A stretch of 43,431 nt of DNA, taken from IMG/VR virus record IMGVR_UViG_3300009080_000020, positions 1 to 43,431 of that record; one strand, 5' to 3'. The translations under genes and the position numbers were made by a program. Under the pieces are notes generated by a model that searched no databases, had not been told where the DNA came from, and saw nothing but the letters and a program-made list of their open reading frames with translations. Source of the stretch: a virus. Below are positions 1 to 7,667 of this stretch, in pieces (the stretch's first letter is position 1; each line of letters begins with the position of its first letter).

Positions 1-111
1 AGCGGCGCGCAGCTCTTGCGCGCCCAACTGTTCGCAGAGCTCAAGCGTAGGCACCCCGGGCACGGCAATGGCGCCCCACGGCAAAAACACGTACAGGATG
101 AAAGTCGGCAT
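1..111 (-). CDS. Small unknown protein, 3' end outside window
   Basis: A reading frame opens with ATG at 109-111 on the minus strand and stays open for 37 codons to the left edge, so only the N-terminus is seen. It begins MPTFILYVFLPWGA, a hydrophobic stretch that could be a membrane anchor or a buried strand, and turns polar from about residue 20. A GGAGG ribosome binding site lies nine bases upstream of the ATG, which supports the start. It lies downstream of and in the same direction as the integrase, 120 bp away. I do not recognise the family. Confidence 0.5.
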   Translation of the reverse strand, partial: MPTFILYVFLPWGAIAVPGVPTLELCEQLGAQELRAA

Positions 112-231
112 GGCGGCGGGCCTCCGGTTATGGGGGGGGGGAAATGGGGTGTCCGGTTTGTCGTCCGACAACAGACAGCGCACCCAAGAACGCACACCAA
201 GACACCCTTTGTCAAGCTCGTCAGGAAAAAA

Positions 232-1323
232 TTAACCGTTCACCGCCGCGCGCAGATAGTCTGGGTCCAAGTGGGCGTAGTGCTTGGCCGTCGTGGCGAC
301 GCTGTCTCCCAGCACAGCAGCAATCTGGTCCATCGGCACACCTCGACGGGCTCTCAGCGTGGCCCAGGTGCGGCGCAGGTCGTGCCGAACCACCGGCGGG
401 ATATCCAGACTGTCCCGGAATGTCCCCCAGGATCGGCGCACCGAGCCACCCCCGGCAACGACAAAAGGGTCTCCCGCCATTTGGGCCTCGATCGTGGCCC
501 GCGCCAGGACAGGGCGCAAACGGTCAGATATCGGCACCGGAACCCGGCGCTTTTTGGTCTGTCGCGACCGCCCCAGGTCCCGGAAATCGACGATCCCAAC
601 GGCGAGGTCTACTTGATCGACGCGCAGCTTCTCGATGGATTTGGCCCTCGCGGCGGTCTCCAGAGCCAGACAAACGAACAGCCCCACTCGGCGCTGCGCC
701 CGGGACAGGCTTCCATCCTCGAACCGCACAACGGCAGCCGTCCACAGGACTTCCACCTCGGCCTCAGACAAGACTACCTGCCGGGGTGCCCCCTCCTCGG
801 GTAGCTCGATCAACGGCAGATCTGCGTTTCGGGGTATAATTCTTTTGCGCTTGCCCCAATTCAACATGGCCGTGAGCGCGCCCAGCTCCCGCCGGACCGT
901 CGGGCCCTTGACCCTCCGGCGGCGCTGCGCAACGTATTGCTCGATATCCATGTCAGTCAGCGTCGTCGGCGCGTGCGAACCCAGCACCTCCAACACGCGG
1001 TCTAGGCTGCCCTCAGTTGTTTTCCCGGCAGGTCTGCCCACCATGCGTTTTGCAGACAGATATTGGTCGGCAAGGCTGGTCAGCGTATCCCCCGGGCCGC
1101 CGCCCGAGATATGCTTGACGGCGTTCGCGGCGGCTAACCACGCCCGGTATTCGGCGTCCGCCCGCGCACGATCCTTTGTGCGAAACGAGAAAGCGCGCGT
1201 TCGTGCTGCGCCGGTGACAGGGTCCCGCTCGGTCCAGCGCACCTCGTAGTTTCCGCTTCGGCTGACACACGGGTATCTAGGCAAGGACTGACTGCCTTGC
1301 CCCGACCAACGGGCTTGCTGCAT
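232..1323 (-). CDS. int: Tyrosine-family site-specific integrase
   Basis: Catalyses integration and excision between attP and attB through a covalent 3'-phosphotyrosine intermediate. The 363 residues fit a phage integrase: an N-terminal arm-binding part (to about 75), a SAM-like core-binding domain (about 80-170) and the catalytic domain (about 180-363). Visible catalytic residues are R226 (in TAARAKSIEKLR), K258, H314 and R317 (RHDLRRTW), and the nucleophile Y349 (KHYAHLDP). The usual second His is D340 (LGDS instead of LGHS), a substitution seen in some active family members. The ATG start has a GAGGGAG ribosome binding site about nine bases upstream. It is the last gene of the leftward repressor-excisionase-integrase block, and its 5' end overlaps the excisionase frame by 190 bp. 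It marks the phage as temperate. Confidence 0.95.
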   Translation of the reverse strand: MQQARWSGQGSQSLPRYPCVSRSGNYEVRWTERDPVTGAARTRAFSFRTKDRARADAEYRAWLAAANAVKHISGGGPGDTLTSLADQYLSAKRMVGRPAGKTTEGSLDRVLEVLGSHAPTTLTDMDIEQYVAQRRRRVKGPTVRRELGALTAMLNWGKRKRIIPRNADLPLIELPEEGAPRQVVLSEAEVEVLWTAAVVRFEDGSLSRAQRRVGLFVCLALETAARAKSIEKLRVDQVDLAVGIVDFRDLGRSRQTKKRRVPVPISDRLRPVLARATIEAQMAGDPFVVAGGGSVRRSWGTFRDSLDIPPVVRHDLRRTWATLRARRGVPMDQIAAVLGDSVATTAKHYAHLDPDYLRAAVNG

Positions 1324-1508
1324 CGTATAAACTCCCTCTTGGTGATGTACCGCTCAAGGTCCGACGCCCGGATCAGCACCGGGCGCCCGCCGATGTACGG
1401 CAGTTTCTTCTCACGGCGCAGACGCGCCACGGTGCCGACCGAACAGCGCAGCCTCTCAGCCACCTCGGTTTGCAGCAGCAGCGCGTCACCCTCAAAAGCC
1501 CGAGGCAT
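1134..1508 (-). CDS. Excisionase-like helix-turn-helix protein
   Basis: Small DNA-binding protein of the MerR/excisionase-like winged-HTH type (helix-turn-helix 17 family). Residues about 11-60 contain the typical pattern of this fold: TEVAERLRCSVGTVARLRRE, then KLPYIGGRPVLIRASDLERY. It starts with ATG at 1506-1508, one base inside the stop of the repressor gene, so translation is probably coupled. The frame stays open to 124 codons, but the recognisable domain ends near residue 66, just where the integrase ATG begins. The remaining 190 bp overlap the integrase in another frame. The C-terminal extension may therefore be a short unstructured tail, or a frame error may separate what was once a shorter gene. 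Position between repressor and integrase suggests control of excision direction. Confidence 0.75.
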   Translation of the reverse strand: MPRAFEGDALLLQTEVAERLRCSVGTVARLRREKKLPYIGGRPVLIRASDLERYITKREFIRCSKPVGRGKAVSPCLDTRVSAEAETTRCAGPSGTLSPAQHERALSRFAQRIVRGRTPNTGRG

Positions 1509-1930
1509 CAGGACGAAGTGCCGTTCTCGTCGGCCTCCTGCACGATCGCGACAATTTTCATCGCGGCAGCAGTGGGCAGGATCGCGTGAACGTCCAAGCG
1601 AACTTTGCCGGGCGAGCTCTCCAGCGCGGTGAAACTCAGCACCGGTTGCGCGGCAGAGGTCACCCGCCGGGACAGGTTGTCCGGCCAAAGAGCCATCGGC
1701 GTTGTCTCCAGAGCCGTGCAGAGCTTACGGAAGTTTTCCGGGTTGGGTCGGCTGTTACCCAGCTCATAGGCAGACACGCGGTCGCGGTTTTTCGCCGCTT
1801 TGTAGCCCGCTGCGGTTATCTCCTCGCCCCAAACCAGACGCGCCAGGTCGGATTGAGACAGTTTTCGTAATTCCCGGGCGGCACGCAAACGACGGGGGAA
1901 GTCGCCTGAACTGCCATCGTTGTCGGTCAT
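1508..1930 (-). CDS. XRE-family repressor (Cro/CI-type HTH)
   Basis: A 140-residue transcription factor with a lambda-repressor-like HTH at about 12-75: RLRAARELRKLSQSDLARLV, then a second part ending RVSAYELGNSRPNPENFRKL. A 15-residue insert (WGEEITAAGYKAAKNR) sits between the second and third helices. No LexA/CI-type autoprotease pattern is visible in the C-terminal half, so induction by self-cleavage looks unlikely. It is transcribed leftwards away from the divergent Cro-like gene at 2246 and heads the repressor-excisionase-integrase block. The probable role is maintenance of lysogeny by binding the palindromes at 2174-2217, and possibly the recurring TTTGTCTG elements; that target assignment is inferred. 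Confidence 0.8.
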   Translation of the reverse strand: MTDNDGSSGDFPRRLRAARELRKLSQSDLARLVWGEEITAAGYKAAKNRDRVSAYELGNSRPNPENFRKLCTALETTPMALWPDNLSRRVTSAAQPVLSFTALESSPGKVRLDVHAILPTAAAMKIVAIVQEADENGTSS

Positions 1931-2173
1931 CGGCGTGCACTACGGTTCGGTTCGTCCCCCTCGAATGAGAGGAAAGGGTCTCTAATCTCATAAAATTTAA
2001 GCATCGGGGGCTTCTCCTAAGAACTATTACGTACATCAATGGCCTCGAGTAACTGGCTTCAAGTACATGGGGGTGTCTGACAGATTTGTCAAGTGTCGTC
2101 ACACAAAGCTTACGTGAAAAGCGAAATATGCCATAGACTATGTCAAATTCCACAAAAAAAGGCTTGAAAGGGC

Positions 2174-2195
2174 TTGTTGGTTCGCAAACTAACAA
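2174..2195. promoter_or_regulatory. Operator-like inverted repeat (TTGTTGGTT / AACTAACAA)
   Basis: The half-sites TTGTTGGTT (2174-2182) and AACTAACAA (2187-2195) pair at eight of nine positions around the centre CGCA. The site overlaps the likely rightward early promoter and is a good candidate for binding by the XRE repressor or the Cro-like protein. Confidence 0.5.
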
Positions 2196-2199
2196 ATAC

Positions 2200-2217
2200 T
2201 GTCTGTCGAAACAGACA
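2200..2217. promoter_or_regulatory. Operator-like perfect palindrome TGTCTGT-CGAA-ACAGACA
   Basis: A perfect 7-bp inverted repeat around a 4-bp centre, 29 bp before the GTG of the Cro-like gene. Its right arm is part of the element CAGACAAA (complement TTTGTCTG) that recurs in other intergenic regions of the window, which suggests a common binding protein. Confidence 0.55.
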
Positions 2218-2245
2218 AAAGAGACAGCCAAAAGGGGGCTCTTTA

Positions 2246-2521
2246 GTGAGCGCAGTACCTCCCGATCCCGAAGTCAACTGGAACGACCCTGTGCTGATTG
2301 AAGCGGCGGGTCGGTCGCCGGACGCTATCCGGGCGCTTCTCCGGAAGTATGGGCAACCAGCACCCACGGTGGAAAGCATCTACCAGTGGCCCTCTCGCGG
2401 ACACGTCCCGGCGCAGTGGCGCCCCGGGCTTGTCTACGCGCTGCTCCGGGAAAACCGGATCAAGGTGCAGCAGTTGTTCCGCCGCGTGGCAGCGCCTGCC
2501 GATGATCCTGCTCGCGGTTGA
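2246..2521 (+). CDS. Cro-like early regulator
   Basis: First gene of the rightward early block. I place the start at GTG 2246-2248, preceded by AAAGGGGG at 2231-2238, giving 91 residues; a longer frame exists upstream but runs through the operators. Residues about 22-65 resemble the small Cro/YdaS-like HTH group of phage regulators: IRALLRKYGQPAPTVESIYQ, then WPSRGHVPAQWRPGLVYALL. The ending 'W..R..VPA.WRP.L' is typical of that group. It probably represses the lysogeny promoter as Cro does in lambda. The next gene starts inside its 3' end. Confidence 0.65.
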   Translation: MSAVPPDPEVNWNDPVLIEAAGRSPDAIRALLRKYGQPAPTVESIYQWPSRGHVPAQWRPGLVYALLRENRIKVQQLFRRVAAPADDPARG

Positions 2522-2999
2522 CCCCGGAAAGTCCGGCGCTCTCGCTTGGCTGAAGTGCCCCCACGGATCGCCCCGGGCCGAGTTGCTCCAGATCATGGAC
2601 ATGCCCACCCGGAAGCACCGCACAAAAACCACTCTCGACGTTCGCGTACTCGCGGCGCAGATCCGCGACGCGCCGTTCCCGAACCTGGCGATCGTGGAAA
2701 AGGTAGGGGCGATGCCCGGCCAAGGCGTCACGAGTATGTTCGATTTCGGGTTTTCCACCGGCGGCGTCCACGGTTGTTTGGCGGGCCACGGTATCCTCAT
2801 AACCGACATTTCACCCCAAGAGTGGCGCTCGTGGGCGCAGCTTCGGGGAAATAAATCGGATGCACTTGGCCGCGCGTCGGAGTTGTTCCCGGAGTTTGCT
2901 AAGTCGTTCTCCCGAAAGAAAGATCACGGCAGGGCTGAGGCCGCGCTGATCGGATACGCGGCCATCTGCCGAAGCCGAAACCAGATTTTGAACAAGTAA
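2502..2999 (+). CDS. RuvC-like Holliday junction resolvase
   Basis: A 165-residue RNase H-fold nuclease that would resolve four-way junctions or branched DNA before packaging. The start MILLAVDPGKSGAL carries the RuvC signature, with the first catalytic Asp at residue 7. A second acidic residue lies in LAIVEKVGAMPGQG, and the C-terminal catalytic pair fits KKDHGRAEAALIGYAA. The order and length match phage RuvC-like proteins. I choose ATG 2502, because upstream codons overlap the Cro-like gene and do not resemble the family. It overlaps the preceding gene by 20 bp. It likely works with the helicase, nuclease and single-strand binding protein downstream. Confidence 0.8.
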   Translation: MILLAVDPGKSGALAWLKCPHGSPRAELLQIMDMPTRKHRTKTTLDVRVLAAQIRDAPFPNLAIVEKVGAMPGQGVTSMFDFGFSTGGVHGCLAGHGILITDISPQEWRSWAQLRGNKSDALGRASELFPEFAKSFSRKKDHGRAEAALIGYAAICRSRNQILNK

Positions 3000-3015
3000 T
3001 TTTCAAAAAAAAGTC

Positions 3016-3070
3016 TTGACCTTTTGGCGAGTGTCGTTTTGTCTGCTTTGACAAACAGAGGAACCCGACA
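3016..3070 (+). promoter_or_regulatory. Intergenic control element with TTTGTC-N6-GACAAA repeat
   Basis: The 71-bp gap before the 3071 gene is AT-rich. It contains TTGACC (3016-3021), a possible -35, and an inverted repeat TTTGTC (3038-3043) / GACAAA (3050-3055). The left arm continues as TTTGTCTG, the element that recurs in other intergenic regions. No good -10 box is evident. Confidence 0.4.
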
Positions 3071-3652
3071 ATGCCAGACGATCATGCCGCCGAAAAGTCG
3101 GCGCGCGGGGGGCCCTCCCCGAAAAAACCCTCCAAAAACCTTCGTAAGGCGGTGAACCAGGAGCTTCGCAATAGGGGGGCCCACACGTCGGAAGTGTTTC
3201 TCACCGAAATCATTCCCGCCCTGCGGCGAGACGTGGCAAAACTGATCCAAGAGGGCAACGCCGCACTCAAGAACCCTGAAAGCATTAACTCGATGCCGCA
3301 AGACGTGCCACCCGAGGCTATGGTCTGCGCGGGGTTGAATATCTTTGTGCAGAACGACGTCAGGGCGCTCCAACAGACGACCCAGGAGGCTCTCGCGCAC
3401 GGTGACTATGATATGTACGACCGCGCAACCACAACCCTCGTGGCTGAAACATCGGTAATGATCCGCACGACGGCGTTCTTGCTGGTGCAGATGCAGCTTG
3501 CCGCCCAGAGGAACACGGGCGATCCGATCGATGAAGAATGGTTCGGAGAGCTTGCCGCTGTGCTGGACGGCTTCACTGGGTGCCGCCTCAACCGCGAGAC
3601 CGGCGAAACCTTCCTTGTTGAGGCGCCTGCGGGCGCGGGCACCCTGCACTGA
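3071..3652 (+). CDS. Unknown early protein, 193 residues
   Basis: Not recognised. The first 30 residues are basic and Ser/Pro-rich (KSARGGPSPKKPSKNLRK), followed by a mostly helical acidic body with no catalytic motif that I can identify. The start ATG has a weak GAGGAA upstream. Its stop overlaps the helicase start by one base (TGATG), so the two are probably translated together and may work together. Its place just before a SNF2-like helicase makes a replication or recombination accessory role plausible but unproven. Confidence 0.7.
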   Translation: MPDDHAAEKSARGGPSPKKPSKNLRKAVNQELRNRGAHTSEVFLTEIIPALRRDVAKLIQEGNAALKNPESINSMPQDVPPEAMVCAGLNIFVQNDVRALQQTTQEALAHGDYDMYDRATTTLVAETSVMIRTTAFLLVQMQLAAQRNTGDPIDEEWFGELAAVLDGFTGCRLNRETGETFLVEAPAGAGTLH

Positions 3653-5070
3653 TGACACCAGACCGGTCATACCAGAACGAGGGCGTGGCGTTTCTTCGCG
3701 CCCGTCAGAAGGCGATACTCGCCGACGACGCCGGGCTGGGGAAGTCGCGGCAGGTCATTGTCGCCGCCAACGACGAGGGGCTGGACCGGATACTGGTCGT
3801 CTGCCCGGCCATTGGGCGCGTGTCATGGCGGACCGAACTGCTCAAGTGGGACGACACTCAGCGGGCTATCGCTGTCTACAAGTCCCGCGCCAAGATCCCT
3901 CCCGGGCGCATCGCCCTGATCGTGACGTATGACACTTTCTCCAGAAAGAATACGCTGCAAAAATTTCTGGAAGCCCTTCGGTGGGCGGTTGCTTTTGGCG
4001 GCGACTTCGATCTTGCGGTGTTGGACGAGGCGCAGGCGCTCAAGACCGCCGGGTCCAACCGAACCAAGGCCCTCTATGGCAGACGGATGGACCTCAAAGG
4101 CTCTCCGCTGGATCAGATCAAGCGTGTCTGGCTGGCGTCGGCGACGCTTACCCCGAACGACGCCAGCGAGCTTTTCCCCCACATCAAAGCGATCCTGCCG
4201 GACGTTATGGCCGAACTGCTCGCGGGCCGACCGCAGACCCTGACCAACTTTGTCGCGGCGTTCTGCCGCGTCACCCGAACGCCCTTCGGCAACCGGATCG
4301 TGGGGAACAACTCCAAGACTATTCCCCGACTGCGCAAAGTGCTTGCGCCGCACATTCTGTCCCGCCGAAAGGCCGACGTGGCCAAAGACTTACAACCGAT
4401 AACCTGTCTGGACCTTCCACTCGAAGTAAAATGGACCGATCGCGAACAACGGTTGGCCGTGGAAACCTTCCTGACAGGTGCTCTCCCGGAGGAGGCGCAA
4501 GATGGGGACGACGAGGATCAACTGCTTCTGCTCGGGCAGTGTCTCGCGGACCCTGCCTTCTCCGGGCAGCGGCGGGCTCTCGGCCTGCTCAAAACACCCC
4601 CGGCGATTGATTGGGTCGCGGCCTTTCTGGAGGCCAACCCGACAAAAAAGATCGTGGTGTTCGCCCACCACCGCGACGTGTTGGACGCGCTGGCCGAAGG
4701 GCTGCGCCCGTATGGTCCCGTGGTGGTCATGGGCGGTGTCAGTGCGCAGAAATCCGCAGAGAATGTTTACGCATTCCAGAACGACATAGCCTGTCGTGTC
4801 TTTCTTGGGCAGACAAATGCCTGCGGTACTTCGATTACGCTGACCGCTGCGCACTACGTGCTTGTCCTCGAACCAGAAGGCAGTCCTGTCTACAACTACC
4901 AGGCAATCAGCCGGACGCATCGGATCGGGCAGGCCGAAAGCGTGTTTGCTTACTTCGCTTCGGCTCACGGAACTCTCGATGTGCGAATGACCCAACTGCT
5001 GCGGCAGCGGGCGCAGGACCACATGGAACTGCACGGGTTTGCACCCGCGGGATACTTACCGCCAAATTAA
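3652..5070 (+). CDS. SNF2-type superfamily 2 helicase/ATPase
   Basis: A compact 472-residue DNA-dependent ATPase. Motifs in order: Walker A variant DDAGLGKS (25-32), DEAQ box (125-128), motif III SAT (163-165), and motif VI as QAISRTHRIGQ (417-427). The HRIGQ ending is the hallmark of the SNF2/Rad54 branch rather than of replicative helicases. No accessory DNA-binding or nuclease domain is present, as in other small phage SNF2 proteins. It starts at ATG 3652, overlapping the preceding stop by one base. It would remodel or unwind DNA during phage replication and recombination, next to the RuvC-like resolvase, the Cas4-like nuclease and the single-strand binding protein. Confidence 0.9.
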   Translation: MTPDRSYQNEGVAFLRARQKAILADDAGLGKSRQVIVAANDEGLDRILVVCPAIGRVSWRTELLKWDDTQRAIAVYKSRAKIPPGRIALIVTYDTFSRKNTLQKFLEALRWAVAFGGDFDLAVLDEAQALKTAGSNRTKALYGRRMDLKGSPLDQIKRVWLASATLTPNDASELFPHIKAILPDVMAELLAGRPQTLTNFVAAFCRVTRTPFGNRIVGNNSKTIPRLRKVLAPHILSRRKADVAKDLQPITCLDLPLEVKWTDREQRLAVETFLTGALPEEAQDGDDEDQLLLLGQCLADPAFSGQRRALGLLKTPPAIDWVAAFLEANPTKKIVVFAHHRDVLDALAEGLRPYGPVVVMGGVSAQKSAENVYAFQNDIACRVFLGQTNACGTSITLTAAHYVLVLEPEGSPVYNYQAISRTHRIGQAESVFAYFASAHGTLDVRMTQLLRQRAQDHMELHGFAPAGYLPPN

Positions 5071-5087
5071 ACAGAGGGGAAAGATAC

Positions 5088-5612
5088 ATGACGACAAATA
5101 TTCAGATCAACATCAACTCCGACCATAGTGACCCGGCCCAAGCGGCCCGGGATATTCGGGGCGTGCTCGCGGCGCTGGCCGCGACGGTATCCCCGGATAA
5201 CATCGCCTCGATCGCGGTGGACGAAGACAACGCAGAGGTGAAGGTCGAGGTCACAAAGCCCGAGACCAAAACTCCGGTTAAGCGCGGACGTGGTCGCCCA
5301 AAAAAGGGGGAAAACAAGGGCGAGCCCCAGGCGGACGGTGATCCGGAGCACGACAGCTCGGCAGACACGCCAAGCGACGTGGCAGACAAGACCGTCGAGG
5401 ATCTGAGCCCCGCCGATGCGCGCAATAAAGCCATCAAGATCATGCAGAAACTCTACTCGGCAGACGCCGCTAAGATCGATCTGCTGGTCTCGTTGCAGGG
5501 CAAATACGGTGTGACCAAGTTCGGCGACGTGCCTGACGACAAGGCGCACGCCTTTCTGGCGGATGCGGTGCTGGCAGAGAATGGCAACCTCGCGCTGGGA
5601 GGCGCCGCCTAA
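5088..5612 (+). CDS. AT-hook-containing unknown protein
   Basis: A 174-residue protein starting at ATG 5088 with AGAGGGGA upstream. After an N-terminal alpha/beta-like segment (to about 60) there is a basic AT-hook, KRGRGRPKKG (about 65-75), a minor-groove DNA-binding motif. An acidic linker (about 76-105) and a helical C-terminal domain (about 108-174) follow. I recognise the general type from phage early regions but not a function. It lies between the helicase and the Cas4-like nuclease and its stop overlaps the next start by one base, so a DNA-bound accessory role in that module is likely. Confidence 0.75.
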   Translation: MTTNIQININSDHSDPAQAARDIRGVLAALAATVSPDNIASIAVDEDNAEVKVEVTKPETKTPVKRGRGRPKKGENKGEPQADGDPEHDSSADTPSDVADKTVEDLSPADARNKAIKIMQKLYSADAAKIDLLVSLQGKYGVTKFGDVPDDKAHAFLADAVLAENGNLALGGAA

Positions 5613-6937
5613 TGCCGCCGTCAGCACACAGTGCTTTTTCTGCGTCGGCAGCCAAGCGGCTGCTGGCCTGCCCCGGCAGCTATGCGCTGGGGCGGGCGCT
5701 CGCGCAGGCGCAGCCCCCCGGGAGGGCCGCAACCACGTCGATCTTCGCGGCAGAGGGCACGGCGGCGCACTCGCTGTCTGAGGCGTGCTTGTTCTCTGGG
5801 CAGTCGCCTGACGCTTTTGTCGGCACGACGCTGAGTGCTGACGGCTTTGACTTCGAGGTGGACGAGACCTTCGCCGAGGCGGTGACTGTCTACATCAACG
5901 TGGTGAAGGGCCTTCGAGCACTCGGCTACGTCGTCGGGTTGGAAGTGCGCGTGTCCCCGGTCCATCTTTGGGGCGGGCTGCCGCCTCTCGGGATTGATCT
6001 GTTCGGCACGGGAGACACGGTCGCCTACAACTTCGCCACCCGCCACCTCGTGATCGCCGATCTGAAATTCGGCAAAGGCATCCCGGTGGACGTGACCGAC
6101 AACCCGCAACTCAAGTATTATGGGGCTGGCTCGGCGGACCCGAAAGTCCTGCGGGAGCTGTGCGAGAAGAACGGCATAGACACAAGCCAGCTCACCGACG
6201 GCGAGCTGACCCCCGAGGAAATCACCCTTGCCGTGGTCCAGCCCCGGGCGCCGCACCCCGACGGACTTGTCCGCCGGTGGAACTTGTCTCACCGGGAGCT
6301 GGAACACTGGGCTCGGCAGGATCTGTATCTCGGGGTCAAAGCCGCGCTGGACGACGACGGCACGAGACTGTCTGCGGGCGAGCACTGCCGGTTCTGTCCC
6401 GCGTTTTCGGTTTGCTCGGAGCCTCGCAAGAAATCTCTCGCGGCGGCCAAGGATGCTTTCGCCGCCGCGCCGCCGACGAACGCGCCTGCAACCTCGACAC
6501 CCGCCCTGCCGCTAGCGGCGCAGTTGTCTGACGCGGAGCTGGGCGACCTGATGGACAAGATTACCTTGATCACGCCGTGGATCGCGGCGGTCAAGGATCA
6601 TGCGCTGGAGCGCATGAAAGTCGGAAAGAGTGACGTCCCGGGTTGGAAAATTGTTCCCAAGCGCGCCGTCCGGGCGTGGGCATCGGATGATGACGACGAA
6701 CTCCGCGACACCCTCAAAAAAGAGGGCCTTTCGGACGACGAGTTCCTGACAAGTCAGGTTCTGTCCCCGGCAAAGGTTCAGGCCAAGACAGGCAAAAAGA
6801 GATACGACGCGAAGGTCGCCCCTCACGTTGTCAAAAGATCCTCCGGCGTGACGACTGCGCCCGATGGGGACCCCCGGGCCCGCGTTATGGCCCACCAAAC
6901 GCCACAACAGGCATTCAACAAAGGAACCAAACCATGA
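5612..6937 (+). CDS. Cas4/AddB-like Fe-S exonuclease (DUF2800 family)
   Basis: A 441-residue protein of the phage DUF2800 type, a PD-(D/E)XK nuclease related to Cas4 and the AddB C-terminal domain. The N-terminus (HSAFSASAAKRLLACPGS) is characteristic. Catalytic acidic residues fit GTGDTV and the following IADLKFGKG (D-x-K). Four Cys match the Fe-S cluster arrangement of these enzymes: C20 near the N-terminus and C259-x2-C262-x5-C268 (CRFCPAFSVC). A Pro/Ala-rich linker (about 285-310) leads to a C-terminal helical region. It would resect DNA ends for recombination or degrade DNA. It overlaps the next gene, a DUF2815 single-strand binding protein, by four bases, and this gene pair is a common phage arrangement. 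Confidence 0.85.
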   Translation: MPPSAHSAFSASAAKRLLACPGSYALGRALAQAQPPGRAATTSIFAAEGTAAHSLSEACLFSGQSPDAFVGTTLSADGFDFEVDETFAEAVTVYINVVKGLRALGYVVGLEVRVSPVHLWGGLPPLGIDLFGTGDTVAYNFATRHLVIADLKFGKGIPVDVTDNPQLKYYGAGSADPKVLRELCEKNGIDTSQLTDGELTPEEITLAVVQPRAPHPDGLVRRWNLSHRELEHWARQDLYLGVKAALDDDGTRLSAGEHCRFCPAFSVCSEPRKKSLAAAKDAFAAAPPTNAPATSTPALPLAAQLSDAELGDLMDKITLITPWIAAVKDHALERMKVGKSDVPGWKIVPKRAVRAWASDDDDELRDTLKKEGLSDDEFLTSQVLSPAKVQAKTGKKRYDAKVAPHVVKRSSGVTTAPDGDPRARVMAHQTPQQAFNKGTKP

Positions 6938-7584
6938 GCGACACCTCCTGCATGACCCCTGTCGGGATGATGTATTTCCCGGCGCTGTTCAGCCCGAAGG
7001 CGAACAAGAACAACCCCGCTGCTGCGCCACAATACGCGGCGGTCCTTCTGCTGGACAGCGCGGCGGTCCAGACACAGGCTTACCAGGCCATGCGCCAGGC
7101 GGTGGCCTCGGCGATCAGCGAAAAGTTCGGCGCGGCGAAAGCGGCAGACCCCGCCTTTGTCCGGAAGCTGGCCCTGCCGTTCCGCGACGCCTCCGAGAAG
7201 GCGGGAGAAAGCGGATACCCCGGGTTTGAAGACGGGGATACTTTCTTCCGCGCGTGGCGCAAGGAAGATTTCGACGCCCCCGGCGTGATCGACTTGCACG
7301 GCGAGGATATCGTTGTGCCCGGCGACGTGTGGTCCGGTCAGTTGGCCCGCTTCACGGTTCGCGCGTTCGCGTGGGAGAACACAGGCAAGCGCGGCGTGAG
7401 CTTCGGCCTCGACCACGTTCAGATCGTCAAAAAAGACATGCCAAAACTCGGCAGCGCCAGCGCAAGCGCGGCGTTCAAGGGCGCGGAGGCTGCCGACGGG
7501 CAGGACCTGTCTGGGTACGGCGTGACCGGCGCGCTCGGTTCGTCCGACGGCGGCAGCACGCCCGCCGCCGACTTGCCGTTCTAA
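6934..7584 (+). CDS. Single-stranded DNA-binding protein (DUF2815, Enc34-like)
   Basis: A 216-residue protein of the DUF2815 family, whose members are OB-fold single-stranded DNA-binding proteins of the Enc34 type. The body has alternating strand-like segments, including FTVRAFAWEN and GVSFGLDHVQIVKK. The C-terminus is Gly/Ser-rich and ends in the acidic-aromatic tip DLPF, as in bacterial SSB and T7 gp2.5, where the tip recruits partners. Coupling to the Cas4-like nuclease upstream, and the polymerase and helicase nearby, support a role in replication-recombination. A strong hairpin follows the stop. Confidence 0.85.
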   Translation: MSDTSCMTPVGMMYFPALFSPKANKNNPAAAPQYAAVLLLDSAAVQTQAYQAMRQAVASAISEKFGAAKAADPAFVRKLALPFRDASEKAGESGYPGFEDGDTFFRAWRKEDFDAPGVIDLHGEDIVVPGDVWSGQLARFTVRAFAWENTGKRGVSFGLDHVQIVKKDMPKLGSASASAAFKGAEAADGQDLSGYGVTGALGSSDGGSTPAADLPF

Positions 7585-7590
7585 AAACAA

Positions 7591-7622
7591 CAAACCGGGC
7601 AGCATTTCTTCTGCCCGGTTTG
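7591..7622 (+). terminator. 12-bp perfect stem-loop after the SSB gene
   Basis: CAAACCGGGCAG (7591-7602) pairs perfectly with CTGCCCGGTTTG (7611-7622) around an 8-base loop. The plus-strand tail is TCTGCTG, with no T-run. It could be a partial terminator or an mRNA 3'-end stabiliser rather than a classic terminator. The right arm runs into the TTTGTCTG element. Confidence 0.6.
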
Positions 7623-7641
7623 TCTGCTGTAGCCTGACAAA
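7619..7641. promoter_or_regulatory. TTTGTC-N11-GACAAA inverted repeat
   Basis: TTTGTC (7619-7624) and GACAAA (7636-7641) form an inverted repeat ahead of the DUF5664 gene at 7668. The left arm extends to TTTGTCTG, the recurrent intergenic element. Probably a regulatory site; no clear promoter boxes are seen. Confidence 0.4.
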
Positions 7642-7667
7642 ACACCCAAACCTCCGGAGGAACCGCG

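Larger units (their letters stand above)
1931..2245. promoter_or_regulatory. Divergent control region between repressor and early genes
   Basis: This 315-bp stretch has no convincing gene. It is more AT-rich than its flanks and must hold the promoters for the leftward lysogeny block and the rightward early block. A perfect minus-strand TTGACA lies at 2087-2092 and another at 2141-2146, but neither has a good -10 box at 16-18 bp, so the exact promoters are uncertain. On the plus strand TTGAAA at 2164-2169 is a possible -35. Two inverted repeats lie at 2174-2195 and 2200-2217 and are listed separately. Confidence 0.6.
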
